Shown piece by piece: positions 15,608-24,237 of a stretch of DNA of 33,932 nt (its first letter is position 1; each line of letters starts with the position of its first letter). Below the pieces are notes generated by a model. It had not been told where the DNA came from. It searched no databases and worked only from the letters and a program-made list of their open reading frames with translations. Location: contig JAJFUG010000031.1 of the NCBI GenBank assembly GCA_021372515.1, positions 1 through 33,932 on the forward strand, written 5' to 3'. The stretch is from a bacterium (GTDB lineage: Bacteria > Gemmatimonadota > Glassbacteria > GWA2-58-10). The translations under genes and the position numbers were made by a program.

Positions 15608-16657
15608 TCAGACATTGAACCTGAAATTGATGATGTCCCCGTCCTGCACCGGGTAGGTCTTGCCCTCCAGGCGCAGCTTGCCCAGCTCTTTCATGCGAGC
15701 CATGTTCGGCTCGGCGCTGAAATCCGCGTACGAGACCACCTCGGCGCGGATGAACCCGCGCTGGATGTCGGAGTGGATCTTGCCCGCGGCGTTCAGGGCA
15801 TCCGTGCCCCGGTCGATGGTCCAGGCCCGCACCTCGTCCTTGCCCACGGTGAAAAAGCTGATCAGGTCGAGCAGGGCGTAGGCGGCGCGGATGAACTTGT
15901 GACGCGCCGGCTCCTCGATGCCCATCGCCTCGAGGAACTCGGCCTGCTCGGTGGGCCCCAGCTCGCTGATCTGTTGCTCCAGGGCCGCGCAGAACGAGAT
16001 CGCCTCGCCGCCGAAGCGTGCTTTGAGCGCCGGATCGGCCTCCAGGTTGCCCTCACCCGTGTTGATCAGCACCAGGCGCGGCTTGAGGGTGAGAAACTGG
16101 AACCCGGCCAGAAGGCGTTTCTCTTCCTCGCTCAGGCCCAGTTCGCGCAGGGGCTTGCCCTCGCCCAGGGCCGCGTTGCAGCGCTCGAGCAGCGCATGCT
16201 CGGCCGAGCCGCGCTTGCTCTCTTTTTCCAGCCGGGCCATGCGCTTTTCGATGATCATCAGGTCGGACAGGGCCATCTCCTCTTCCAGCGAGGTGACATC
16301 CGCCGCCGGGTCGATGCGGTTCAGCGGGTGGCTCACCGCCTCGTCCTCGAAGGCGCGGGCCACCACGGTGAACGCGTCCACCGTGCGCATGTACGACAGG
16401 CTCTGCGCGTCGATCCCGCCCGTGCCGGTGGCGGTTATCCCGCCCACGTCCACGAAGCTGATCTCGGCGAAGGTGGTTTTCTTGGGCTGGAAAATTTCAC
16501 TCAGGCGGTCGATGCGGCTGTCCGGGACTTTGATCAGCCCGACATTGGCCTCTTTGCCGCTGGTGATGAAACCATCCACCCGGGCGTGCAGGCCGGTCAG
16601 GGTGTTGAAGACAGTGGTTTTTCCGGAGAGTGGGTAACCGATCAGCGCTATTTTCAT
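15608..16657 (-). CDS. ychF: YchF/Obg-family ATPase, divergent
   Basis: 349 residues, close to YchF (about 363). P-loop GYPLSGKT at residues 7-14 differs from the usual GLPNVGKS; DVGG (70-73) stands for DxAG; NTGE (199-202) fits the NxxE motif that makes YchF prefer ATP over GTP. The C-terminal ~75 residues form the TGS-like domain with FIRAEVVSYADF and the hallmark KTYPVQDGDIINFRFNV. YchF binds ribosomes and is linked to oxidative-stress control; this copy belongs to a divergent branch, so the same role is likely but not certain. The ribosome-binding site is weak. It lies between tatA and the rubredoxin gene, all on the minus strand. Confidence 0.82.
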   Translation of the reverse strand: MKIALIGYPLSGKTTVFNTLTGLHARVDGFITSGKEANVGLIKVPDSRIDRLSEIFQPKKTTFAEISFVDVGGITATGTGGIDAQSLSYMRTVDAFTVVARAFEDEAVSHPLNRIDPAADVTSLEEEMALSDLMIIEKRMARLEKESKRGSAEHALLERCNAALGEGKPLRELGLSEEEKRLLAGFQFLTLKPRLVLINTGEGNLEADPALKARFGGEAISFCAALEQQISELGPTEQAEFLEAMGIEEPARHKFIRAAYALLDLISFFTVGKDEVRAWTIDRGTDALNAAGKIHSDIQRGFIRAEVVSYADFSAEPNMARMKELGKLRLEGKTYPVQDGDIINFRFNV

Positions 16658-16810
16658 TTTCTTTTGCCGGGAGCAGAATGCCGGCGGACGGACAGGGATT
16701 CAGTGATGTACAGGCTTTTTTGAGGCCTGTGCGAACCAGGCAGATACATTCCATGACAAGCCCGGCCGGAGGCTGGAAAGTCCGGCCGGGCTGCACGGGT
16801 GAGGGTCGAC

Positions 16811-17089
16811 TCAGTTGTTCTCGTCCTTGCGGGGCGCGCTGTTCTGCTGGCCGCCCTGCTGTTGCTGCTGCTGGGACCTGTTTTCGGAGTTGTAGCGGGG
16901 ACGGTCATCCCGGTAGTCTTCGTCGGAGGCGCCGGGGAGCTCGTTCTGAAGGTCTTTCAGACCTTTCTTGAACCCGCGGATGCTTTTACCCAACGAGGTG
17001 CCGATCTCGGGAAGGCGTTTGGCCCCGAAAAGCAGCAAAGCGATGAACGCGATTACGAGCAGTTCGCTGGTGCCGATGTTCGGTAGCAT
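16811..17089 (-). CDS. tatA: Sec-independent translocase subunit TatA
   Basis: 92 residues from ATG 17089 with AAAGGAGG upstream. An N-terminal membrane helix (ELLVIAFIALLLFGAKRLPE) with the FGAKRLPE hinge, then an amphipathic helix GKSIRGFKKGLKD and an acidic, Gln-rich tail, are textbook TatA/E. TatA oligomers form the pore for folded twin-arginine proteins in the inner membrane. At least three Tat-type substrates lie in this window (genes at 9590-10657, 11491-12459 and 25635-26780). No tatB or tatC is adjacent. The run of six Gln near the end is low-complexity. Confidence 0.93.
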   Translation of the reverse strand: MLPNIGTSELLVIAFIALLLFGAKRLPEIGTSLGKSIRGFKKGLKDLQNELPGASDEDYRDDRPRYNSENRSQQQQQQGGQQNSAPRKDENN

Positions 17090-17233
17090 GCTTTACCTCC
17101 TTTTGCCGGGCGATATATTTGACCGGCGTGAACTTTCGCTTGTGTGTTAAGGTTGAACTTCCACCCGTCAGTTCCCCTTGAAACGCGCAATACAGATTAA
17201 CCTATAATTAAATGCCTGAAAAGTAAAGAGTAA

Positions 17234-18481
17234 TTATTTTTCAGCCTCTGTCAGGGTGCGCCAGAGCAACTCGGCCGCTTTGACCACGGCACGCCAGCGC
17301 ACCTGCTCACGGTCGCCGCCGAAGGAGAAATGCCGCACCGCAGTGCCGCCGGGTCCGGCCAGGGCGATGAACACAGTGCCCACCGGTTTTTCGGGGCTGC
17401 CGCCCCCCGGCCCGGCGATCCCGGTCAACGACAGGGCGTAATCCGCGCCGGCGCGCTGACGGACGCCCTCGGCCATGGCCCGCGCCACCGGCTCGCTCAC
17501 CGCGCCGTGGGCCTGGATCAGAGCCTCCTCCACCCCCAGGAACGTGCTCTTGGCGGCGTTGGAATAGCTCACCACCGCGCTTTCCAGGTAACGGCTGCTG
17601 CCCGGGGCATCGGTGAATGTCTTCGCCAGCCAGCCGCCGGTGCAGCTTTCGGCCAGGGCCAGCCTCTGGCCGCGCCCGGCCAGGAGGTCGCCATCCACCT
17701 GGAACAGGTCGCGCTCATCGCGGCTGTATACTCCCTCCGCGGCCACCGCGGCCACGTGATCGGCGATCCGCTCGACAGTGCCGCTGTCCGCGACGGCCAG
17801 GCTCGGCGGGGGCGAGATGACCACATCCACCAGCCCGCCCTTGGGATAGTAGCTCAGGTACTCGCGGTCCGCCTCGGCCAGGCCCGCCTCGATGCGCTCG
17901 GCCAGCACGCTCTCGCCGATCCCCACTGTGCGCACCACCGCCGAGGGCCGCACCTCGCCGCCGAAACGCCGCTTGAGCAAAGGCACCACCTGCTCGTCGA
18001 TCAGCACCTCCATCTCCACCGGCACGCCGGGCAGCAGGAACAGCATCCACCCGGCCTCCTCCAGCAGCAGACCCGGCGCGGTGCCGCGCCGGTTGGGCAG
18101 GACAGTCGCCCCCTCGGGCACCAGGGCCTGACCCAGGCTGCTCTTGGGGATGCAGCCGTAGCCCATGCGGGCGAACAGGGCTTTCAGGTGCTGCATCACA
18201 CTTTCATCCTGCACCAGACCCCTATTGAAGAAACGGCAGGCGGCGCTTTTCGTTACATCATCCCGCGTGGGGCCCAGCCCCCCGGTGGCGACAATCACCG
18301 GCACGCTGCGGAAAGCCTCCTCCAGCGCGCCCAGGATCGCCGGGTCGTTGTCATCCACGGTGCGCACCTCGCGCACGGCGAAACCGCCGGCGTTGAGGGC
18401 CAGCGAGATGTACTGCGCGTTGCTGTTGAGCGTGCGCCCTTTGAGTATCTCGGCGCCGATGGTCAGAATGGTCACATCCAT
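17234..18481 (-). CDS. cinA: CinA-like protein with nicotinamide-nucleotide amidase domain
   Basis: 415 residues, normal for full-length CinA. The N-terminal MoaB/COG1058 domain shows TIGAEILKGRTLNSNA and ATGGLGPTRDDVT; the C-terminal domain shows LALAESCTGGWLA and TGIAGPGGGSPEKPVGTV, the mark of PncC-type NMN deamidase with its catalytic Ser. Such proteins recycle NMN to nicotinate mononucleotide and can hydrolyse ADP-ribose. The start codon overlaps the end of pgpA by 10 bases, so it is the last gene of the translationally coupled dnaX-to-cinA run. No clear terminator follows before tatA. Confidence 0.92.
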   Translation of the reverse strand: MDVTILTIGAEILKGRTLNSNAQYISLALNAGGFAVREVRTVDDNDPAILGALEEAFRSVPVIVATGGLGPTRDDVTKSAACRFFNRGLVQDESVMQHLKALFARMGYGCIPKSSLGQALVPEGATVLPNRRGTAPGLLLEEAGWMLFLLPGVPVEMEVLIDEQVVPLLKRRFGGEVRPSAVVRTVGIGESVLAERIEAGLAEADREYLSYYPKGGLVDVVISPPPSLAVADSGTVERIADHVAAVAAEGVYSRDERDLFQVDGDLLAGRGQRLALAESCTGGWLAKTFTDAPGSSRYLESAVVSYSNAAKSTFLGVEEALIQAHGAVSEPVARAMAEGVRQRAGADYALSLTGIAGPGGGSPEKPVGTVFIALAGPGGTAVRHFSFGGDREQVRWRAVVKAAELLWRTLTEAEK

Positions 18482-18921
18482 AGTTTCAACCCCAGAATGA
18501 CAAGCAGGGCCCAGGCCCCGGCGAAAATGTCATCGGTCATCACGCCCCAGCCGGCGGGAAGGTGCTCGGCGCGGCGGGCGGGGAAAGGCTTCACAATGTC
18601 GAAGAGTCGGAACAGAAGGAACGCCGCTCCGAGCCAGACCACCGAGTGCGCGTCGATACAGGCCGCCGAAAGGCCCATCCCGGCCACCTCGTCGATCACC
18701 ATCCGGCCGTTGTCGTGGCCCCAGTACTTCTCGGCCCGGGTGCAGACCGCCACCCCGACAAAATAGACGACCGCAGTGGCGGCCAGGGCCACGGGCAGGC
18801 TCCACCAGGCGGCGCAGAGCCAGATAATGACAGCGGCCACGAGCGAGCCGGCCGTGCCGGGAGCCAGCGGACTGAACCCGCTGCCCAGGCCCGAGGCGAG
18901 CAGCTTGACCAGAAATTTCAT
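18472..18921 (-). CDS. pgpA: Phosphatidylglycerophosphatase A
   Basis: 149 residues from ATG 18921, whose first bases overlap the pgsA stop (TGA 18920-18918). PgpA removes phosphate from phosphatidylglycerol phosphate in the inner membrane. The marks are GFSPLAPGTAGSLVA near the N-terminus, DNGRMVIDEVAGMG with the catalytic acidic residues, and FLLFRLFDIVKPFPA, with about four hydrophobic segments. Directly following pgsA, it would act on the product of that enzyme. The open frame extends upstream into pgsA, but the coupled ATG is clearly the start. Confidence 0.93.
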   Translation of the reverse strand: MKFLVKLLASGLGSGFSPLAPGTAGSLVAAVIIWLCAAWWSLPVALAATAVVYFVGVAVCTRAEKYWGHDNGRMVIDEVAGMGLSAACIDAHSVVWLGAAFLLFRLFDIVKPFPARRAEHLPAGWGVMTDDIFAGAWALLVILGLKLWM

Positions 18922-19601
18922 GCGCGGGACCGCCGGAGGATGATCGGAAGGTTGCGTATCACGTATTCGGCGGCTGAGATCAGCGATAGGGCCACGACCG
19001 CCAGGATCGTAATCCGGTTGAGCCAGTGGTGCAGCGGCGCAAACCAGGGGAAGGCGAAATCGGGGTGGAACTCGATCATCCGTCCGTGGATCACCTGCAC
19101 GATCACCGAGCCGATGAAGAACATCTGGCTGGCGGTCTTGAACTTGGCCAGGCGGCTGGCGGCGAAGATATGGCCGGTCCACATCCCGTAGTAGCGCAGC
19201 AGGGTGACCAGCAGCTCACGGCCCAGCAGGATCAGCAGCACGCTCAGGGTGACGTACTGGAACGCGTACACCCGGTCGCTCAGCATGTAGAACGGCACCA
19301 GGGTGGCGGCCAGCAGCAGCTTGTCCGCCACCGGGTCGACCAGCTTGCCGAAAGTGGTGATATTCTGGTGCCGCCGCGCCAGGATGCCGTCGTAGATGTC
19401 GGTCAGGCCGGCGGCAACGAACAGGTAGTAGGCCAGGATGAAATCCCAGAGCGAATGTCCGCTCAGGATCAGCCAGGCGATCACCGGGCAGAGGACGATC
19501 CGCACCAGGGTCAGGAAATTGGGCAGGTGACGGTGGCCCAGCAGGCCGTTGCCGTTGGGGCGGGCCGCTGACGCCCCGTTATTGTTCTTTGTCTCAGTCA
19601 T
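18918..19601 (-). CDS. pgsA: CDP-diacylglycerol-glycerol-3-phosphate 3-phosphatidyltransferase
   Basis: 227 residues from ATG 19601. PgsA makes phosphatidylglycerol phosphate from CDP-diacylglycerol and glycerol-3-phosphate in the inner membrane. The CDP-alcohol phosphotransferase signature DxxDGxxARx8GxxxDxxxD is complete (TDIYDG, ARR, TFGKLVDPVADK), and the N-terminal LPNFLTLVRIVLCPV is typical. Several membrane helices follow. The start lies within the end of recR (8-base overlap) and the stop overlaps pgpA, so recR, pgsA and pgpA are translationally coupled. The C-terminus is slightly longer than in E. coli. Confidence 0.92.
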   Translation of the reverse strand: MTETKNNNGASAARPNGNGLLGHRHLPNFLTLVRIVLCPVIAWLILSGHSLWDFILAYYLFVAAGLTDIYDGILARRHQNITTFGKLVDPVADKLLLAATLVPFYMLSDRVYAFQYVTLSVLLILLGRELLVTLLRYYGMWTGHIFAASRLAKFKTASQMFFIGSVIVQVIHGRMIEFHPDFAFPWFAPLHHWLNRITILAVVALSLISAAEYVIRNLPIILRRSRA

Positions 19602-20199
19602 GGTCGAGCACGTGACGGCCCCGCAGGGCCTGGCTGATGGTGAAAGAATCGGCGTACTCCAGATGGCCGCCGGCGGGAAGGCCGCAGGCGATCCGGCTGA
19701 CCTGGATGCCGCGCCCGTCGATCAGGCGCTGGATGTAGAGCGCAGTGGCGTCCCCCTCCACGCTGGGGTTGGTGGCCACGATCACCTCGCGCACCGGGGC
19801 CTCCCTGTCCTCCAACCGTCGGCTGAGCAGGTCGAACGAGAGCTGCTCCGGCCCCACCCCGTCCAGCGGGCTCAGATGCCCGCCCAGCACGTGGTACATC
19901 CCGCGGAAGATTCGGCTGGCCTCGATGGCCCGGATGTCGCTCGGCTCCTCGACCACGCAGAGCAGGCCGCGGTCGCGCTGCGTGTCGGCGCAGATCTCGC
20001 AGGGGTCGGTCTCGGTGATGTTGCGGCAGCGGGAGCAGAAAAACACGTTCTCTTTCAGCTCGCGCAGCGAATCGGCCAACTGGAACGTCACCTCGTCCGG
20101 GGCCTTGAGCAGGAAATAAGCCAGCCGTCCCGCTGTTTTCTCGCCGATACCCGGCAAGCGAGAGAAAGACCTGATCAGCTTTTCCACGCTGCGCGACAT
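19594..20199 (-). CDS. recR: Recombination protein RecR
   Basis: 201 residues, standard length. Helix-hairpin-helix region LPGIGEKTAGRLAYFLL, a zinc finger with two CxxC pairs (FFCSRC and DPCEIC), then a Toprim domain with LLCVVEEPSDIRAIEA and YHVLGGHLSPLDGVGPEQL. RecR works with RecF/RecO in loading RecA at gaps. Its ATG follows the ybaB stop by a single base, and its own end overlaps pgsA, giving the classic dnaX-ybaB-recR order. Confidence 0.95.
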   Translation of the reverse strand: MSRSVEKLIRSFSRLPGIGEKTAGRLAYFLLKAPDEVTFQLADSLRELKENVFFCSRCRNITETDPCEICADTQRDRGLLCVVEEPSDIRAIEASRIFRGMYHVLGGHLSPLDGVGPEQLSFDLLSRRLEDREAPVREVIVATNPSVEGDATALYIQRLIDGRGIQVSRIACGLPAGGHLEYADSFTISQALRGRHVLDHD

Positions 20200-20200
20200 G

Positions 20201-20530
20201 TCAGCCGCCGAACATGGTCGTAAGAAAGCCCGGCAGGCTCATGCCGCCAGCCAGACGGTTCATTTCCTCGCCCAGAATGGCGCGGCTTTTTTCCAGGGCG
20301 TTGTTGACCGCCGCAGTCACCAGCTCCTCCAGCATCTCGGGGTCCTTGGGGTCGAGAATGTCGGGGTCGATACGTATTTCGAGCAACTCCTGCTTGCCGT
20401 TGACCACGGCGCGCACCATGCCGCCGCCGGCCGCGCCCTCTATTTTCTGATTCTCCATCTGCGTCTGCATCTGCTTGAACCGTCCCTGCAGCTTCTGAGC
20501 CTGTTGCAGCAGTTGCGTTATGTTGTTCAT
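20201..20530 (-). CDS. ybaB: YbaB/EbfC family nucleoid-associated protein
   Basis: 109 residues; N-terminal helix rich in Gln/Lys (LLQQAQKLQGRFKQMQ) and central strand GMVRAVVNGKQELLEIRIDP, then EMLEELVTAAVNNAL, the usual YbaB pattern. These small dimeric proteins bind DNA. The gene lies between dnaX and recR, 99 bases after dnaX and one base before recR, the order kept in most bacteria. Confidence 0.93.
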   Translation of the reverse strand: MNNITQLLQQAQKLQGRFKQMQTQMENQKIEGAAGGGMVRAVVNGKQELLEIRIDPDILDPKDPEMLEELVTAAVNNALEKSRAILGEEMNRLAGGMSLPGFLTTMFGG

Positions 20531-20629
20531 TTTTCATCCCCGCCGTTGACACGGCTTGCGAAGCGGGTTGAAAGATTGCCGTCCGTTCCCCCGTGACAGC
20601 GGCGCGGACGACTGGGTGAGTCTCGAAAG

Positions 20630-22405
20630 TCAGATCAACTCCGGGTTGAACAACTCGTTGACCCGGGACAGGGCCGGGTCGGTGCGGCAGAGCATCTCGA
20701 ACGACTGCGCGGCCGGACTCTCATCCACCGAGGCCGGGGGCCGCTCCCCGGAGGGGCCGGGCGCGCTGTCCACCAGGTGCAGCTCGAGGTCCAGGCCGCT
20801 CAGGCCGAGTATCTCATCCAGGATCGAGCTGACGAGGCTACGGTTTTCGGCCGCGCGCAGCTTCTCGCAATCGAATTTGCGTGTCCGATCAATGTCCAGG
20901 CTCAGCCGCCGGCTGTCGAAAGCGCCGGGCGTAGCCGCGCCCAGGGCCAGCCCCAGCGCGTTGCGCTTAAGCTTCACCTGCTGCACGATCTTCGGCCAGT
21001 GGCGGCGGATCAGCTCCAGGTCGGCCGGGCCGGAATACTCGATCCGCTGCGGCTTCGCCGCTGCCGGAGGTGTGGCCTCCGGGGCGGGTGCGCTTGCCGC
21101 GGGTGCGGACTGGGCTGCGCTGCGCTCGACCTGGGGCCGCACGGGCGCCGCGGGTTTAGGCGGAACACCGGTTGCCGGGGCTGCGGCCGGCTGTCCGCTG
21201 TCGCGCACCTGGCGCGGCGCTGGAGGTGGAGCCGCGGGTGTCCGCGCACGGGCCGCGGCCGACGGGGCGCCGCTTTCGGACTCCAGGCGGGCGATCAGCT
21301 CGGCGATATCGGCGCTGCGCTCCAGCAGGGCCAGACGGATCAGAAGCAGCTCCAGGCAGATACGCTGCTGCGAGCTGCGCTTGAATGTCTCCTCGAAACC
21401 CAGCACAAGGTGCAGTGAGCGCACCAAGTCCTCGACCGCGAAACGTCCGGCCAGCTCGCCGTAACGCTCGCGGTAGGCGGCCGGGATGTCCTCCAGGCGC
21501 GACGGGTCGGCGCCCAGGCGCAGGACTATCAGGTTGCGAATGTGGGCGGTCAGCTCCTGGAAGAATTCCTCCAGGTCCACGCCGCTATCGACCAGACGGT
21601 CTACAAACCCCACCACGCCCAGGCTGTCCCGCTCGGCCAGCAGACCCGACAGCTCCAGGAACAGCTCGCTGTCGAACACCCCCAGCACCTGAGCGGCCAG
21701 CTCGGCCGTGAAATCGACGCCACAGAAAGCGATCACCTGGTCCAGCAGGCTCAGGGCGTCCCGCATCGCGCCGCCAGCCTTGCGCGTGACCATTTCCAGC
21801 ACCTCGGGCGGGGCGGACAGGCCCTCGCGGCTCAACACGCCCTGCAAGTGGGCCTGCATCTCGGCCGGCGGCACAGCCTTGAAATCGAAACGCTGGCAGC
21901 GCGACAGGATGGTCGGCGGCACCTTGTGCGGCGCGGTGGTGGCGAAAATGAAAATCACGTGGGAGGGCGGCTCTTCCAGGGTCTTGAGCAGGGCGTTGAA
22001 CGCCTCCTGGGTGAGCATGTGGACTTCGTCGATGATGTAGATCTTGTACCGGTTGCGGCTGGGGCTGTAGCCCACCCGCTCGCGCAGGTCGCGTATCTCG
22101 TCGATCCCGCGGTTCGAGGCCCCGTCGATCTCCAGCACATCGAGCGAGCTGCCCTGGATGATCTCGCGGCAGATTTCGCACTGGTTGCATGGGTCCTGGC
22201 CCACCGGGCTCAGGCAGTTGACCGCGCGCGCCAGAATGCGCGCGGTGGAGGTCTTGCCCACCCCGCGCGGCCCGGAGAACAGGTAGGCGTGGCTGATCCG
22301 CCCCCCGGCGATCGCATTGACCAGGGTGCGGCTCACATGCTGCTGCGCCACGATGTCACCGAAAACCAGCGGCCTGTATTTCCGCGCCAGAACGAGATAG
22401 CTCAA
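20630..22405 (-). CDS. dnaX: DNA polymerase III subunit gamma/tau
   Basis: Clamp-loader ATPase, 591 residues, from TTG 22405 (GAGGGG upstream) to TGA. LARKYRPLVFGDIVAQ opens the family pattern; Walker A GPRGVGKT is at 45-52, zinc-binding Cys at 64, 73, 76 and 79, DEVH at 126-129, then a sensor-1 region ATTAPHKVPPTILSRCQRF. Residues ~370-470 are a Pro/Ala/Gln-rich linker, and the C-terminal ~120 residues form the tau-specific part that contacts the polymerase and helicase. No A-rich slippery site that would make a short gamma form is evident. A promoter (TTGCCA, 17, TATTTT) lies just upstream; it heads the dnaX-ybaB-recR-pgsA-pgpA-cinA run. Confidence 0.95.
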   Translation of the reverse strand: MSYLVLARKYRPLVFGDIVAQQHVSRTLVNAIAGGRISHAYLFSGPRGVGKTSTARILARAVNCLSPVGQDPCNQCEICREIIQGSSLDVLEIDGASNRGIDEIRDLRERVGYSPSRNRYKIYIIDEVHMLTQEAFNALLKTLEEPPSHVIFIFATTAPHKVPPTILSRCQRFDFKAVPPAEMQAHLQGVLSREGLSAPPEVLEMVTRKAGGAMRDALSLLDQVIAFCGVDFTAELAAQVLGVFDSELFLELSGLLAERDSLGVVGFVDRLVDSGVDLEEFFQELTAHIRNLIVLRLGADPSRLEDIPAAYRERYGELAGRFAVEDLVRSLHLVLGFEETFKRSSQQRICLELLLIRLALLERSADIAELIARLESESGAPSAAARARTPAAPPPAPRQVRDSGQPAAAPATGVPPKPAAPVRPQVERSAAQSAPAASAPAPEATPPAAAKPQRIEYSGPADLELIRRHWPKIVQQVKLKRNALGLALGAATPGAFDSRRLSLDIDRTRKFDCEKLRAAENRSLVSSILDEILGLSGLDLELHLVDSAPGPSGERPPASVDESPAAQSFEMLCRTDPALSRVNELFNPELI

Positions 22406-22447
22406 TATAGTGTCCCCTCTGCCGGAATCCCGATTCCCTTATTATGA

Positions 22448-22476
22448 AAAATAGCTCATACCGCCCGGCTTGGCAA
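22448..22476 (-). promoter_or_regulatory. Sigma-70 type promoter for dnaX
   Basis: Minus strand TTGCCA (22476-22471), 17-bp spacer, TATTTT (22453-22448), 43 bases before the start codon. Confidence 0.55.
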
Positions 22477-22600
22477 CATATTCCTGCGCCGGTCCGGGGG
22501 CTGGAAGGGCGAGTTTATTGTTTGTAAATCGTTGGAGAACAGCATGATATGCAAGAGTTGCCTTTGCGCTGTCCTCCGCCGGCTGCCGGCTGCAAACGAA

Positions 22601-22631
22601 TGTAGGGGCGGGTTTCAAACCCGCCCCTACA
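22601..22631. repeat. Palindromic repeat, type A
   Basis: Perfect 15-bp arms (TGTAGGGGCGGGTTT and its complement) around one C. It lies between the end of the ADP-ribosylglycohydrolase-like gene and the dnaX promoter. A small open frame over it is a shadow of the repeat. Confidence 0.85.
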
Positions 22632-22686
22632 GGGCCGAACGACACTTTTTCCGGCAACGACGCTCGGACGGCGTTCCGGACTGGAC

Positions 22687-24186
22687 TCACTGGTAGATCA
22701 GGACCCACTGCAGGCGCGGCACCCCGTTGCCCTCCACGCGGCGCAGCTCCACCGTGTGGCTGCCCTTGACCAGGTCGTAGTTCCAGAACAGCGGCTCGCG
22801 GCGGTCGTGGTAGTTGCCCTTGATGTTCACGGTTTCGACCAGCTTGCCGTCAATCCGCACCTCGCAGCGCGCCTCGGCGCTGTCACCCTGCATGCGGCCA
22901 CCCACCACGAACGCGCTGCCCTCCAGGTTGAACGAGACCGGGCTCGTCAGGTCCTGATGCAGCTCGCGGTGCTCGACCGGCTTGAGGCCCTCGAAGCCGA
23001 GTTCCACCTGGTCCGGGGCCTTGGGCTCCTGGGTCTGGATGATCCAGGAGTCGGCGTCGGTCCGGCCGCCGGCGGCGGTCACGATCTTGGCCGCCACCCG
23101 CAGCGTGGCGTCCACCGCGCTGTCGATGCTGTAGTCGCTGTAGCTGAACTTGAGGTTTTCCACCTTGTCCAGGCCCAGTTTCCACTGTTCCGGGATGGCC
23201 GAGAAGCCGAGCATGGTCCCCAGGATGCCGGCGGCGTTGGAGGGATTGCAGTCGGAGTCCTGGCCGCAGCGGGTGGAGATGTCGATGGTGCGGCCCATGT
23301 CTCCGTCACCGTAAAGCAGGCCGACCACGATGTAGGCGCCGTTGATCACGGCGTCGATGTTGAACGGCTGCAGCGCGCCATCCGGGCAGCCGATATCGGA
23401 GCCCCATTTCTTTTCGATCTCGAACCAGGTGCGGCGCCAGTCATCCGGCCACTGCTCGTGCCAGGCGATGACATCCTTGATGCACTTGGCATAGCGGCTC
23501 TCCGCGGGCAGGCTGGCCAGGCCGAGCTCCACCACCCGTGCGATATCGTTCTCGGTGAAGGCGTGGGTGTACATGGCCGCGACGAACACTCCGCCGTAGA
23601 CCCCGTCGCCGTAGTTCATGATATGGCCCACGCGATTGGCGTAATCCAGCGCGGTCTGGGGCATCCCCGGGCACATCAGGCCGATGAAGTCGCTCTCGAT
23701 CTGGAAATCGATGTCATCGGCGTGGGGGTTGTTCTTCCAGTAGCCGCTGGCCGGGGGCATGATCCCGTTGAGGATGTTCCAGCGCGCCGATTGGTTGGCG
23801 TGCCAGAGGGTGAACCCGGCGTTGGCAAATTTGCCCGCCAGCACGTCTGTCGGGGCCTCGGGGCCGAGCGAGTCGAACACGGCCAGGAAGGACAGGTCCA
23901 TGTACAGGTCATCGTACAGGCCAGGATGGTCGCGGTAGGCGCGCAGCAGCGAGCTGTCGCTCCACTCGATGTTGACATAATCCTGGATCCAGGTGCTCTG
24001 CCAGCGGAATTCGGTCGGCCCGCCGTAGGTGCAGCCCACGGTCTGCCCGACCCAGCCGCCGTGCACCTTGTCGCGGATCACCGAGGTGGGCAGGATCACC
24101 TCGGCGGCATACAGTCCCGCCGTGCTCAAGCAGGCAGCCAGGGCCACGGTCAGGGCGAACACGCGTGAAGCGGGACGAAAGGACAT
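22687..24186 (-). CDS. Exported ADP-ribosylglycohydrolase-fold protein
   Basis: 499 residues from ATG 24186 (AGGAGA upstream), with a Sec signal peptide ending near AAEV (residue ~28). Residues ~35-370 fit the ADP-ribosylglycohydrolase family: HGGWVGQTVGCTYGGPTEF, YDDLYMDLSF (D92, D93, D97), HADDID, GDGVYGGVFVAAMY and GQDSDCNPSNAAGILG (308-320), which carry the acidic residues that bind two Mg2+. The last ~110 residues are a beta-rich domain like a carbohydrate-binding or lectin-like module. Classical members remove ADP-ribose from proteins or nitrogenase reductase inside cells; an exported form with an added beta domain more likely acts on a glycoside. It follows the DUF5009-like gene by 51 bases in an apparent operon. 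Confidence 0.82.
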   Translation of the reverse strand: MSFRPASRVFALTVALAACLSTAGLYAAEVILPTSVIRDKVHGGWVGQTVGCTYGGPTEFRWQSTWIQDYVNIEWSDSSLLRAYRDHPGLYDDLYMDLSFLAVFDSLGPEAPTDVLAGKFANAGFTLWHANQSARWNILNGIMPPASGYWKNNPHADDIDFQIESDFIGLMCPGMPQTALDYANRVGHIMNYGDGVYGGVFVAAMYTHAFTENDIARVVELGLASLPAESRYAKCIKDVIAWHEQWPDDWRRTWFEIEKKWGSDIGCPDGALQPFNIDAVINGAYIVVGLLYGDGDMGRTIDISTRCGQDSDCNPSNAAGILGTMLGFSAIPEQWKLGLDKVENLKFSYSDYSIDSAVDATLRVAAKIVTAAGGRTDADSWIIQTQEPKAPDQVELGFEGLKPVEHRELHQDLTSPVSFNLEGSAFVVGGRMQGDSAEARCEVRIDGKLVETVNIKGNYHDRREPLFWNYDLVKGSHTVELRRVEGNGVPRLQWVLIYQ

Positions 24187-24237
24187 AATCGGTCTCCTGT
24201 ATGGGTTGACTCCGACAGGCTCCGGACACGGTCCGGC

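Noticed and set aside
20630-22405. Programmed frameshift in dnaX
   Set aside because: No A-run slippery site followed by a stem was seen; the full tau-type frame is intact.
22442-22708. Minus-strand frame of 88 codons between dnaX and the ADP-ribosylglycohydrolase-like gene
   Set aside because: Its central stretch (VGAGLKPAPT) is just the translation of the type A palindrome, and it covers the dnaX promoter; no ribosome-binding site.
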